Part shown: piece after piece, positions 33,101 to 45,638 of the stretch | Layout of the letters: each line of letters opens with the position of its first letter | Position numbering within the stretch: position 1 is the stretch's first letter | DNA from: Gnetum montanum | Lineage: Eukaryota; Streptophyta; Gnetopsida; Gnetales; Gnetaceae | Direction of reading: 5' to 3' | DNA length: 64,000 nt | Assembly (NCBI GenBank): GCA_015680685.1 | Contig: MNCI01007655.1 | Location: 311,894 to 375,893 of the forward strand | Notes under the pieces: generated by a model | Database searches by the model: none | What the model was told of the DNA's origin: nothing | The model's input: only the letters and a program-made list of their open reading frames with translations | Position numbers and translations under genes: made by a program

Positions 33101-36100
33101 AGTTAACGTATGCTATATTAGCAGTGATGCCTTCCATCCCATTGTGTAAGTACCTTTTTTCCTTTCAGCATTTTCCCAACATTTTTGTGTTGCCTTTCCT
33201 CTGATAGTATTTATGTATAAAAATTTCGCGAAAGCACATGGTTGCCGAAGATATTGCATGAGCAAATCTTGACATCCACTACATACCAAACCATTTTAAG
33301 GGTTTAAGGTTTAGAACTTAGCCTTAAAAACGTTCTTGGCACAACTTACCCAAATATAATGTTCAGCTGATATTGTGTGGTTGGAAAGCGAATGCACAGA
33401 GTAGAAATGAGAAGGGAGAGGAAGAAAGGGGAGAGCATAAGTAGAAGAACAGAGAGCGGGTGAGACCAATTGGATAGAAATGCACCAAATAACTTTAATG
33501 ATGAGAAGTACAAGCGGCGTCTTGCCTCCTTACCGTCTTTGCTTTCGTTTCCCCAGCATAGTTCAATATTCATGATACTATGAAAAATACACTGCGTTAA
33601 AACTTTGCAGGCTGTAAGTCCCACTTTGGAAGCTGTAATTGCCAAGTTGCAGGCGTCAAATCTTCTTTGTTAGTTGATGGGCCTTTGTATCAACGTGGAT
33701 GATGTTGTGCAGAAACATATACTTTGGCAGAAGTGTTTGGGTTCGTAACAAAAAAATTTGCTTGTTGATAATTTGTTTATGAAGCCTTAACAAACCCTGG
33801 TGAAACCAACCTTCTTCCTCGGTAGCATGCAGTAACTTTGTAAAAAATTTGTCAATTAGTGATTAAAAAGGGTTGTAGAAATTTGTCACAAGCAGCCTTC
33901 ACTTTTAATGCCTTCATCAAATCAGCTTCTAAGAGCAAGATGTTATATTTCGTACTTTGACTTCGAATTTCTCTAACAGAAATTGTTTGTGACCCTTTTT
34001 GTAGCTTCTGCGAGTGCTTAGCTGGTAACTCAGGACCCAAACATTACATGCAAGATACTTGGTTGACCTATGGTGTGGAAAAGTTGTTTCTGAAACCTGG
34101 ATAATACAATTAGTTCTTGTTTGTGTTTTCTTTTGCATCATGGTAATGTAGAAACCTCGATTTCAGCCATAGATATAAAATCACCGAATTCTTGGACATA
34201 TCTCAATAAGAATGCAGCCTTGTCAGACGTTAAGAATATCATTTAAAGCACATTAGACTCTACCATTGATTACAACACTACAATGTGACTATGCATCTGG
34301 CATGGTTAGACAACTGCTACCTATGACTTTAAACGATGAGCCGATGTATAAGTAAGATAACATTTCTGTTTGGAATTCCAACGTATTCGTTCATCATAAC
34401 ATTAATTGCTTCACGAGATCTTTGACAGTCTAAAAGGAATCCTGCTGTTAGCACTTGTTTATGTTAAAATTTGTTCTCAATTTATATTCTGGAGTTTGGG
34501 TATTTTTTTCTATTTTTCAAATGATCTTTCTGCAGACTGGTTCTTTATATGTTCGTCAAGTTAAATGCATGCCACCTATGCTTATTTCATTTTTGTTCTG
34601 AAAGGTTGCTTTCATTTGGCTCAATGAAGACATAAAGCAATGTTATCTTTTTCATGGTTATATGTATTTGCATGAATTTATAATTAGATTCTGTGTTTTT
34701 CTTTTGGAATGTAGGATTGTCTTCTTGAAGGAATAAATTGGGTAAACCTTAAATTAGGTGGCAATTATGAATGTTCGGATGTAATCGAGAAGGTTAGTAG
34801 TTTCTCTAAGATGTTTATCTCAAATGCTTCTTGATTTTCTTATTCTTCATCATCATCCTAGCCTTTTCGGAACAGATTGATTTTCTTATCATTCTTTCTA
34901 TTTCGTTTGTACATCTTATGTCTTTCTTTTAATGATGATAATAATAATAATAAAGATTCGGTCTTTTTCCTTCTCGCATGTCTAGTTTTACATTATATTC
35001 TTTGATTTTCAGAAATCTACTGGTCTGTTTTCTTTGCTGGATGAAGAGTCTGCAGTCTCAGAACGAACAGATGTAACCTTATCCATAAAGTTAAAGCAAC
35101 AGTTAAAGGCCTTTCCTTGTTTCAAAGGAGAATCTGGGAAGTGTTTCTCTATTGATCACTCTTCTGGCAAGGTATGTGTATGTGTTTGTTTTTTTAATAA
35201 CAACTTTGCAGGGTGTAGAATCTATTAATTTAAAATATATAAATATAGCCTAATTCATGTTTTTCACTTCAGGTTACATATGACACAGGTGGATTCTTGG
35301 AAAAAAATCGTGGATTTATGCATTTAGACTTGTTACAGCTTTTGTCTTCAAGCAACTTTGAACTTACCAGAATGTTTGCATCTAAGATTTCGAATGAAGC
35401 AAGAGACTTTACAATGGTTGTGTCATCAGCCAATTGTGCAGATTCAAGAAAACCAACATTTGTAACAAAGTTTAAGGTCAATAATGAATTCGATGTTCAT
35501 GATCTGTTGCTTAGCACAAACATCTGTGTAGTTTCTAGTATAACTCTTATTTTTAGCTAAAGTTTCTTTTATCATTGAATATCATTTCAGGGACAACTAT
35601 TCAAGATTCTGTGGCACATTGAACGAACCTCACCTCATTTCATCTGGTGTATCAAACCAAACAGACTGCAGAATGCTGGAGTTTTTGAGGCTGATTACGT
35701 ACTGCAGCAATTCCGCTATTGGGGTTTAATGGATGTAATCCACAATTATAGGGTTGGCTATCCATCTCGATTGACCTTTGATCAATTCTTGAAGAGGTAT
35801 CTTCTTGAACTCAAAATCTTCTATTGAACGCACTTTATTATCTGATTTAGAAATAATAAAGCTTTTCTTTCCCCTTCAGATATAGATTTCTTTTGTGTGG
35901 TGACGAGAGATATTATGGTACCGTCCACGCTTGCATTGCTGTTCTTCAAAAGTGCGGCATATCACCCGACATGTATCATGTTGGCTTTTCCAAGTTATTT
36001 TTGCGTGCTGGCCAGGTAACCCTAGGGCATTGTTGATTTTCCTACTCAGTAGAGCTTTCAATTTAAGTCTGAATCTGCAAATACATATTTCGTGAAACAG

Positions 36101-37756
36101 GGAAGAGGCAGTTCCTTAGTTAATGTGCTTGTTTAATCCATCTTTGACTATGATCTATTGACATGTACCGCGGAGTTTAGGCTGTTCTCTCTCCTATAAT
36201 AAATTTTGTTTCATTGTTCTCAACAGGTGGACAGGTTGGAAACTGTACGATTGAAAACTCTCTCTGGAATGATATCAGTGCAGAAGGTTTTCAGAGGATA
36301 CCGTGAACGTTGTCATTTCTACAAGCTTAAGAAATCGACGGTTTTAATTCAAGCTTGTGAGTTTTAACCATTATACAATTATATGTGTCATTATAGCGTT
36401 TCTAATTGCATTGAAAGAGTAAATGTTGAATAGTATGATTTTTACACTATATGATTTGCTTTTATGAATTTTAACTACAGATGTCAGGTGTGAACAAGTA
36501 AGAAAGGAGTATCATGAATTGAGAAATAGGAACGTTGCAGCGGTTATTTTCCAGAAGAACTATAGATGCAGAAGAGAGAGAACACGATACCTTAGAACGT
36601 TAGAAATGGTCACTAGAATGCAAGCAGGTGAAACATGGAGATTCTATGGAAAATATTTTAATTTTTCCATTTGGCAATTTAATCTGGTTAGGAACTATCA
36701 AGATCCTACTAGTGATACGAGCTTGAAAACCAGTGAGCTATTTGGTAACTTCATGAATGTCCTTAATAAAAATTAACGAATCATTGTTTCTTTTCCTAGG
36801 TATACGGGGATGGCTAATGAGGAGACAAAATAAAATCAAGGCATCTGTTTCCAAGGGGCCTTCTCCTGATGGACTATTAAAGTTAGCCGTAGATCGTCCT
36901 CGGATAGAAAATGGGGTATGAATTATGAATTTTTGATCTTTAATTACGTCAATTCACTAGATTGTTATTGTGGTGCTTACACATATTTGTTGCGAATGGG
37001 AATTTTATTGAAAAGGAATGGCGAACGGAAGTTGCTGTACCAACTCCGTCAGTATTTGCTTCAGATACGCATAAACATATACTACTGGATACAAGATTAC
37101 GAGAAAAAGAGGAAGAAAATGCTGTTCTTCGCCAGCGATTACAAACCATGGAATCAAATTGGGTGGAATATGAACATAAGATGAAGTCCATGGAAGAAAT
37201 GTGGCAGAAACAGATCTTCTCCTTGCAGGCAAGCCTCGCTACAGAAAAGTTAAAACCTGCAGCCCCGGAATCTGCTCATCATCAGACGTGTGAAGAATCT
37301 GGGAATTTTCGGCCAAATGTTCCAAGACCATTGGCTACTAGGCAAAATATGCCGAGTGACCATATGGAATTTGATTGGGAAGAAGCTGCCTCCGTGGGAG
37401 TAAGGACTCCTGAACATTCCTTTCTACCTCGGAGACCATCCGCGCATTCAGATACTGGGATGTATAAAGATTTCGACCGAGGAAAGTCAGCTGTCATCAG
37501 CTTGGTCAAGGAATTCGAGAACAGGGCTCAAGTATTCACGGATGACGCTAACTTCATCGTTGAGGTGAAATCTGGCCAGGTTGACGCAAACCTTGATCCT
37601 GATGAAGAATTTCGAAACTTGAAGGTCAGATTTGATGCCTTCAAAAAGAATTTTAAAACAAGACTGCGCGAGACAAAGACGTTGTTGCACAAGCTTAAAC
37701 ATAAAGATCTCTCTACAAAGACCAAGAGGAAATGGTGGATAATGAAAAGCCATTGA
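27137..37756 (+). CDS. Class VIII myosin heavy chain, divergent (23 exons, 1302 residues)
   Basis: Actin-based motor of the plant plasma-membrane, plasmodesma and endocytic class. My exons: 27137-27778, 28564-28665, 28771-28914, 29050-29200, 29325-29352, 29629-29791, 29938-30001, 30160-30173, 30278-30362, 30926-31029, 31120-31252, 31414-31532, 31622-31774, 31879-31968, 34715-34792, 35013-35171, 35273-35476, 35591-35796, 35880-36015, 36227-36356, 36481-36627, 36800-36915, 37016-37756. All phases join without a stop, and introns are GT-AG. The last acceptor is least certain. An approximately 214-residue first exon precedes the motor (about 260-925). P-loop GESGAGKT is intact at 357-364. Switch I reads NVNSTRFEK (usual NDNSSRFGK) and switch II DMYGFE (usual DIYGFE). 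The SH1 region is FRYWGLMD instead of LRCCGVLE. Four IQ motifs (about 935-1045), a short coiled coil (about 1075-1125) and the class VIII tail ([30 protein letters not shown]) follow. Start ATG follows GCGGCA. Usual family length is about 1150-1170. Confidence 0.93.
31969..34714 (+). other. Intron 14 of the myosin gene (2.7 kb)
   Basis: By far the longest intron; most others are 80-600 bp. It separates the exon ending LLELEKE from the one starting DCLLEGINW. The region 32750-34150 has a different texture and minus-strand frames of 60-99 codons without a recognisable domain, possibly an old insertion. No exon with myosin homology is missing across it. Confidence 0.7.
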
Positions 37757-40722
37757 TGATACTGTAATGATTTAAAGACTGATGTTTGCCGGAACAGACC
37801 AATTTTGCTCAGTGCCGATGTTCGTCGAATTTCTTAAATCTCAGTACCGATGTTTGCTTACTGCAAAATTGGTCTGGAGTCATCCTCCACGGCACCTGTA
37901 CATTGATGTTTTTTTTTCCGGTTCTGTAATCATCCGAGAAGGCTGCAGATGTATAATAGCGTGAGAACATAGAAGTTAAGTATACAGAATGAAGAGTCCG
38001 AAGGGGATTGCATCTTCCTCAAGCCCAGATCCCGCATATATGCTTGTTGTATTCATATATTTTTAGTACATCTTATGAAAATTTCCTAGTACACGTTAGG
38101 TTTTTGTGGAAGTTCAGGTATGGGCATTTTAGTTTGATTGCTTGTAGAAGTAAATGTCGAAAAACAAAATCGCCCTGTAAGTCAATATTGTTCATTACAA
38201 ATGAATAGAAGAAGATCCTTTAAATTGAGCAATGAAATACACTGGATCTGACAGCAGAAACTCTGTCCAGACGTGTACCATTATGGAGTGTAGTTCAAAC
38301 CTGGTAGTGTATTTCACTCTTGATGATTAGAAATTTATTACCATGTTGAAATCATTGCAAAATAACAATGGAACCTTCTGAAAATTTTGGATGAAACCTA
38401 AAATTTTTGAATGTGCAGGATGTTCAAACCTGGGGCAGTAGTTCATCATGGAGATGGATCTTACTTAATCTGTCTACCTTGACGGGTATGAAATCCAAGA
38501 CTAGCCTTGTCACCAGCGAGGTTTCTTCCTTGGCAAAACATCGAGGGTTATTTTTTCGTTAGAGATTTTTTTTTAACAGCTCAAGTTTCTCGTGTGATTC
38601 ATGGGTTAAACTTGTTTATGAGTCTTAGCCTTTAATGTTGAGTTTTGCTCAACTTGAGCATACATTCCTTTATGCTTAACGGCTCGTTCACGTTAGTGTA
38701 TTCTTTTTGCATTATAGAATACTGTTTTTGAATCCAACCAATGCTTGGGAGGTTGTGATTTCGGTATGGGGTAGCCTTGTAATACCATAATCACATTGAG
38801 TCACATCTAGTTGCATGGCTAGTGGAATACAAGATATGGTTTGATGGTTGTTAAATGGTAAGGAGTTTATTTATTTGAAATTAAAATTGAAAATTTCTTT
38901 TTACATTCATTAAATTCTTTTATTTCAGAAGTTCTTTTAAAATATCTTAGTGGTGTTGTACAGTGGAATCAAAGTTGTGACATGGGTTATCATGCAAAGC
39001 CTCTCACAACTAAAGCTACCATTTATCACTAGTGGAGTAGCCTTGCAATTAGATACTCTTATTGTCAGTAATATGTACCATTCTATGGTTGGTGAAAGAC
39101 CAATTTAAATGCTTGTGGTTTGGGGTTTGTCATTTGGAATGAGTTAAGTGTTTGTTTCTCAAAATAAGCTTAGTCATAGGGCATTCTTGTAGTGGGTTAC
39201 ATGTCATAATTTGAATGCGTATGGTTTGTGGGATAAGCAATGGACAATTTAGTGAAGGATTGCTAGTGTGTCAATGAGTAATCACAAGGTTATAGGTTCA
39301 AGCTTGGGTGTAGCTACTCAGAAAAAAGGCTATATTTTCCAATATCTAACAATTGTCTTGAGATCTTTCTTGGGGTTTGAGCATTGAATTGGTAGGCAAT
39401 GCAACTTGTGATTCCCAAGTCACAAGTTTTATCTTCAAGCGTATGCTAAGGCAATAATATTGTGTATAAGAAATCATTGGAAAATCCTTCTTCTAATTAG
39501 CCTATGTTTAGGTGAAAAAAATATAATTGGATGATGATTGTGTTAGGGAGGTAGTCTACAATAAGAAATCATTGGCAAATCCTTGTTCTACCTTACAATT
39601 GGTCCAAGTTCAGAAGATAAAAGCATCATGATGATAATGATTTTTGAAGATGGCAAATCTATCACATAATATTTTTTGCCTTAACTTTAAAGATGGCAAA
39701 TTCCATACTCCAACAAGGATAACTTTTCTCAAATTTCGTGTGTAACAACAATACACTTGAAATGAATTCTCCTTAGTGTATCATTATTCGCAATTTCTAT
39801 ACTTGCTTTATTATGTTTGTTTGAACTACTATATAGAGATTTAAGTTTTTCATTTCATCAATTTTTTTACATCTCTATCTTGCATGTAGTTAGAGCATTA
39901 GGGCATTTTGAGGTTTGCTAACCTCTTTGTTTATAAACGCAACATACCAATGTACCAATGCTACCTTTGTCTTTATTTAGGGGCCATTATGTGGAATTTT
40001 TTAGCAAAGTAAGGTGCAATAGTAGTGACTTGATGAATCAAATAATTTGTAAGTTTTCTCCTTTCCTTATGATTAACTTTACAATGTATTTTTGTTAGAA
40101 TTTTTTTTTAAATGATGAAAAACTGGGTTTGAAAGTACTTTATGAAGAAATCAAATCATACTATTTGATGTGCAAATGTAATTAAAAATGGCCCTCAATA
40201 CCCATGAACAAAAATTTAGTTTATAAAAAGAATGGGTAAGCCAAACTTTACCCCAATAGATGTACTTTGGCCCCTACCCATTTCTATAAGTGGGTGGTCC
40301 TTTTCTTTGTACAATGACAATTTTGATGATGAATGAAAATGCTTTTGATGATTGATGAATTTTGATGCTTTATGGATGATTTGATGATAAACAAACAAAT
40401 TTCTCTTCAATAACTCATTACTTTCTCTCATCACTCCCTCTTCTCATCATTCTCCTAAACACTCTCATCATACTTTGTTAGTTTTATTACAACAAATTAT
40501 TTATAGAAGATCAGTTGAAGTTGAATTGAAGATTGAAGTCGAATTCTACTCACTTGGGCAAACAATAAATTTTTTTTTGAGTTCACCATGACTTAGCCAC
40601 ATGTTGTGATGTGAAGAACATGACTCATGGTAAAGTTTTGAAAACTTTTTCTCAAACTACAACTTATGTTTTTATTAGAAAAATTTTGTTAAATGATGAA
40701 AAATTGAGTTTGTAAGTACTTT
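37757..40722. other. 3' flank of the myosin gene; two SINE-like tRNA-related pieces
   Basis: The 3' UTR probably covers the first few hundred bases; no unambiguous end signal. Around 39260-39345 (AATCACAAGGTTATAGGTTCAAGCTTGGG region) and 39385-39445 (GCAACTTGTGATTCCCAAG then CACAAGTTTTATCTTCAAG) the plus strand has tRNA-like anticodon-arm and B-box texture. No coding gene. Confidence 0.4.
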
Positions 40723-41551
40723 TGATGAGCAATGGGTATCCCTTATGCCTAACCATACGAATCACAAGTGTTCACACATGATCCGGTCAAATTCCATGGA
40801 TGGGATTAGTGTGGCATCCAAATTGGCAAGCATTGATCATAAGACACTGTCTTCCTAGTTGGACTAGTGGTAGCTTTGTCACATATGGTTTAGTCCAAAG
40901 TGAGGCATATGATAGTTGATGTTGTTACGACCTTAAACTAACTTAACAATTAGAGAAATGGATTATTTAAACTAATTAATAACAGAAAGATAAATTCTAA
41001 ACTAGCCTAAGGATAATGAGTGTCTGTTTCTAGCTTGTCGTACATGTTTTGACCCCATGTGTCCACTACTATGATTACCAAGTGTTATGCTACTAGGCGA
41101 ACCAAATAATAACGCTGTTCGGATTACCAAGTGAATACGTGTTTACGCTCGAAATTGGTTGCGCTCATTCCGTCAATTGATTAATATGCATGGAAATGTA
41201 AACATTAACTAAGTACATGGAAAGTAAATTACATTAAAAGAAAATCTATTCTAAGTCAAAGTGCTACAATGAATGTGAATCAATCTCGATCTTATTGTCG
41301 TTCATGGAATGTGCCTAGGTGCAATGACACTCAAATAAGACACCATATAACTAATTCAAATTCACACTGCAGGCACTCATTGACTATTTCCTAAGATTAC
41401 AAAATGAAATTGCAAGAGTCTAGCTACTAAATTGACCAAAAGGTGCCTCATATGTGGTGAGTGCTTGCATATTTAGAGGCAAGGAAAAATGTTGCATAGA
41501 CGGGGATGTGTTGATGCATGCCCATCAATGCAATCATTTGATGATTTAGCA
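40723..41551 (-). repeat. 3' LTR of E4 (829 bp)
   Basis: Begins TGATGAG at 40723; the other end is degenerate (TTTAGCA at 41545-41551) but is fixed by the adjacent polypurine tract (TACCCCTAT, 41552-41560). R-U5 is homologous to the other LTRs. The TATA position reads CTAAATATG on the minus strand and is probably lost. The five bases outside are ACTTT; the partner lies beyond the window. Confidence 0.8.
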
Positions 41552-41735
41552 TACCCCTATGATTGACTAAAAACTTGTTCTCAAGTTAAAAGAATAGGAT
41601 TGAGCTATTTTTACAAAATTGGGAATGTATGGGATTATTAACTGACTCTAACTACTTACTGACTTTGAATGCTGCATTACAAAATTTTATTTGAGTGGAT
41701 GTATTACAAAATGACAAAAAGACTGGACATGCATT

Positions 41736-42558
41736 TGATGAGTAGTGAGTATACCCTATGCGCAACCATATGAATCACTAGTGTTCATTAAGCGATCGAG
41801 TCAAATTTCGTAGACTTTAGTCCTCTAAGTACACTAGGTTCTAGGAGGTGAATCTAACCATTGCAATAGTTGTATTCCCAGTTTCACTTGTGAAGTACAA
41901 GCATATGGTTAAGTGTAACTAAGGCATATGATTTTTATCATTTTATATTTTATGATTAAAGTCACCTAAGAACAAGAATAAAGTAATTAAATGTTTAACT
42001 AATTTAAGAACTAGCTAATATTTAACTAATCCTAACATAAGCATCTGTTACCACTTTTCATACACATCCTGAACATGTTATAGCACCACTGGGTTACCAA
42101 GTGATAAGTGCTACTAGGATTACCAAGTGTTAAATGTATGCTTGAAGTAGTCATATTTATGTTCACTATTTAATTGATATTAATTAATTACTTAGGAACA
42201 TTAAAGAAAATTTCATGAATATTAAATGCATAAGGAAACGATTAATCTATTTGAAGTGCTGCAAGGTTTGATAAAAAAAGCTCATCTTTATTACTGTTCA
42301 CACTAAGGTGCTTAGGTACACTAGTGCTCGAATAAAGATTCGTACACTTCTTTGACTCCTATTGCAAACACTTGGAAAATCTTCTAGCTTTCAGAGGAGT
42401 AAGAGCTTTGCTAAAACTAAGGAAAGATTGTTATAAATGCGATGGGTAGGCACATATTTATAAGTAAAAATAGGGGGCCACGTTGATAGGTAATGTTAAT
42501 GTGGCAAACCCCACGTTGAAGACATCCCATTAACGCGACCCAACAACATAACTCATCA
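41736..42558 (-). repeat. 3' LTR of E3 (823 bp)
   Basis: Termini TGATGAG and CTCATCA. TATA box TATAAATA on the minus strand at 42455-42462. Closest relative here is 59882-60714, its pair, including the U3 section after the TATA. Confidence 0.88.
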
Positions 42559-42571
42559 TACCCCCACAACT
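42559..42571 (-). promoter_or_regulatory. Polypurine tract of E3
   Basis: AGTTGTGGGGGTA on the minus strand, directly before the LTR start TGATGAG. Confidence 0.75.
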
Positions 42572-42767
42572 GAATGAAAACTCATTCTCGAGTGAACAAA
42601 AGCACGAACGAGTTCTTTACAAAATTTTGGGACAGTATGGGATTATTGACTAACTATAGATACACAAAACAAGCATAACAAAAACTACCCAAGTGTACGA
42701 ATTTACAATCATTACAAAAATTGGTGTTCTTAACGACAAAATTAAATACCAGAAGAAAAAATGATAA

Positions 42768-45638
42768 TCATAGCTCCTCAAATGGCTTGAAGACGATGAA
42801 GAAAATTAGATGGTCACAAGCGATGGAGGCTCTTGAGGTTCTAAAGGACCTTTTTCTTACTTTAAGTGCACGTGGTTGTTGAGGTGGTCCTTGTAGTTGT
42901 TCTATTACAGCTACAACTTTTGACAGAAGACGGAAGATGTCCAATAATGCCTTCAACTTCTTCTCCTTACTCCAAGGATCATTCATAGTTCATGCTACTT
43001 CACCAATGTGGGTCGAAATGGGAATATCCCATGGATAGGGCATTGTAGGGAACAACTCCTTCACGTTGACAAACCAGGGAGCGAACTATTTGTGTTCAAT
43101 GTCGAATGCTCTGAGTACATTCTACAACTCCTAGTTGTCATTCAACCTCTTGGCCGGGTTCTCAGTAGTTGATCTTTGATCTGTGAACTACTCATTGAGA
43201 ATGCTGAGTTTAGCATTTGCCACCTCAAGCTTTTTCTTGGTCTTTTTGTGATGTTTGAACTCTACCTTGTACAAAAAGTATAAGCTTACCACTTGCTTCT
43301 CTAACTTCGACTGCGGCCTACCGGTAGTTAGCATTGCTAGGTTTGCATATTGGAAGTTGGTGAGCTTCATATATTTAGTCATTTCCTCGATCTGTATCTC
43401 TTTCATATGAATTTCAGCTTTATTGTATTCATTTAGCCCATCAATGATAGGTTGCCAAACATTGCCTCCTTATTGGAGCTACTAGAAGGCCTCATTTACT
43501 TTTGCCTTTGTCAATTAAATGTGCTTATCATTAATTTATTTATGAAATCCCACTTGGTTCATGTAATGATTTTTCACTATTTTAAGCTTAAGGGCCTTAT
43601 TTTTCCAGGTGGTAATTTCTATTGTAGACCTCTAGTGTAAGACACAGACTTCTTCCATTGAGAGGTTTCTATTCTCTACTATCAACCTCCTTAGTTCATC
43701 ATTCACCTTGGAAAGCTACTCTTACTATTGATGGATGAAGTTAAACATTTATTATTTTTGTGCATCAACATTTCACAGGCAATGATTTTCTACGATTAGG
43801 AACTCATTCTCCTAGTGAGTCTGGACCAAGTCCTTTTGAATATTATGCATAATGGCATCGACCAAGGACTAATCAAAGACTATCGACTCCTTGGTGTACT
43901 CAACCTCTTTCAGTTTGGCTTGAAGCTATTGGAAAGCTTCATCTCAAATAATTTCTTGGTTGAGTAAAGCAGGATCAACGAGATGGGCTCTCAGTTTGAC
44001 AACTTTCACAGGTAAGCATCGGTTCTCAACTCTAGCTATTTCAAGTTACCTCTCCATGATGATGCATTTGCCCCTTGCCTCAAGCAACTCCTATTAGGTA
44101 GTAGTGATGGTATCTAGAAGGTGAAAGACATTCGAAATTGGTTGCCCTATTCTCACTAGTTGGTCTATTAGTTCCTCATGTTGGGCTACGCTTAATATTT
44201 TGCTAATAGTTCCTAGGGACATTTGCACATCTTTAAGTGTAGAAATGTCTGGTATAGATGCTATAGGTGCATTGAGTGCTTTGGCCAGCCTCTCACCTTC
44301 CACTTCAGCTACATTGGTGTTACATCACTAAGACAATTGCCCCCTCACCCTCCTCTAGATGCACCAAAAAGGTAGGGACATTCCTAGAGATGTATGGGAA
44401 TTGATATTATTATGAGAGGGAAACTGTTACCTCTCGGGTGCTTAGATTCAAACTTGTAGGTACCTACATGAGTTTGGTAGAGAAAATTGACACCCCACCC
44501 TCCATCTGGCTTATGGTTCAAGCCACCTCAACGAGGTGGCTCATGGCTAGTCTATACATAGATGGATCACCATGACTCATTCCTGCTTGCTACTGCTATT
44601 GTTACAAGAGCTACTCTCGGAGCTCGTGCATGTGCTCAATGGTAGTACATGACTTTAGCATTGTCTCATGAATGAGTGGTGGAGGTGATGGTTGCTACTC
44701 CGCTTCTTGGATTGCCTTTGCAAGTACTTTGTCTTTCATCACCTTCACTGAGGAAGCAATTAAAGCACGATGGATAGTGTCATTAGCATAGCAAGTTATG
44801 CCTCCCCTTTTGCATAATTTTTTGATGAGGCATGAAAAGGGAAGTGCCTTTCTTCCATGTTCATTCTCCTTGAAGCACTTCTCTATATTTAGATAGATTA
44901 ATTATGGAAGGTTGATGGGGAATCTACCACTTAAAGCAGCGCATGCATGGGTGGAGAAGGCTATGATCTTGCTGGGCCTCACCATTGGATTGAGGTGAAA
45001 GGTTGCAAATTTTAAATATGCATGTTTTGCCATGGTGAGTGCACTAACTCCTTGTGGTTCACTCCATGACACTTTTGTGTCCATTCTTTCTTAACACATG
45101 GATCTACCTTTATTGGAATTTTTGCAAGAGTAGCCCCAATTTCAAGTAACCCAAGGGCCTTAAAGATTGCTTTCACCAAGTAGGACATAGATATGTCCTT
45201 GATTTTGACCATGAAATTAGCCTACCTTTTGTTCTAGAAAAGGTATGTCTCTCCCATGTAGCACTCCCCATTGGAAGTGATGATGGGCCACATGGAAGAG
45301 CTTTGTAGTTGAGTCTTAACTTCTAGAGAAAACTCCAAGAAGTGTCCAAAGTTTAGTTATTGAAGCATAGATTTCTAAACCTGCTAAGATCCAATGTGAT
45401 TGAGGTAAGCATTCGTCAAGGTGACCTGAAGGTTTGGTCTTGGCCATGGTGCTTCATCTCGATGTGACTGTTCTATCTTAGCCGCTTTAGGAATGTGTTT
45501 GATAGATTCCACTTTGGCCTCCTCCCAAAGAGGTCCCATAGCATGGGTTTCTACTGCCTACTCCTAGGGCTATTCTTGGCCATTTGTCCCTTGGTTGGGA
45601 CGATCCTCCCTCCTACAAATGCTTTCCTTTTGGTGCCA
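42768..45638 (-). pseudogene. Decayed extra frame (about 950 codons) downstream of E3 integrase
   Basis: Five separate open stretches on the minus strand (starting at 45539, 45212, 44303, 43406 and 42986) all lie in the same reading frame. They are separated by in-frame stops, and I needed no frame shift to link them. This looks like one long gene decayed by point mutation, in the place where Athila elements have an envelope-like frame and Tat elements an additional frame. Readable blocks: MGPLWEEAKVESIKHIPKAA, MVKIKDISMSYLVKAIFKAL, MEGERLAKALNAPIASIPDI, and a Lys/Glu/Leu-rich likely coiled coil (KKTKKKLEVANAKLSILNE). The end (NDPWSKEKKLKALLDIF) has a recognisable counterpart in E4 near 60890 (LDPWDNEKKFQSIL). 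No transmembrane segment or known domain recognised; function unknown. Confidence 0.65.

Noticed and set aside
33346-33645. Protein-coding gene nested in myosin intron 14
   Set aside because: A 99-codon minus-strand frame without domain or splice support.
39240-39445. Functional tRNA genes downstream of the myosin
   Set aside because: Only partial tRNA texture and no closing acceptor stem.
40060-40722. Repeat of AATGATGAAAAA...GTACTTT at 40112 and 40692 as a long target duplication of E4
   Set aside because: Both copies lie on the same side of the LTR, so they cannot be a target duplication; a local duplication at most.
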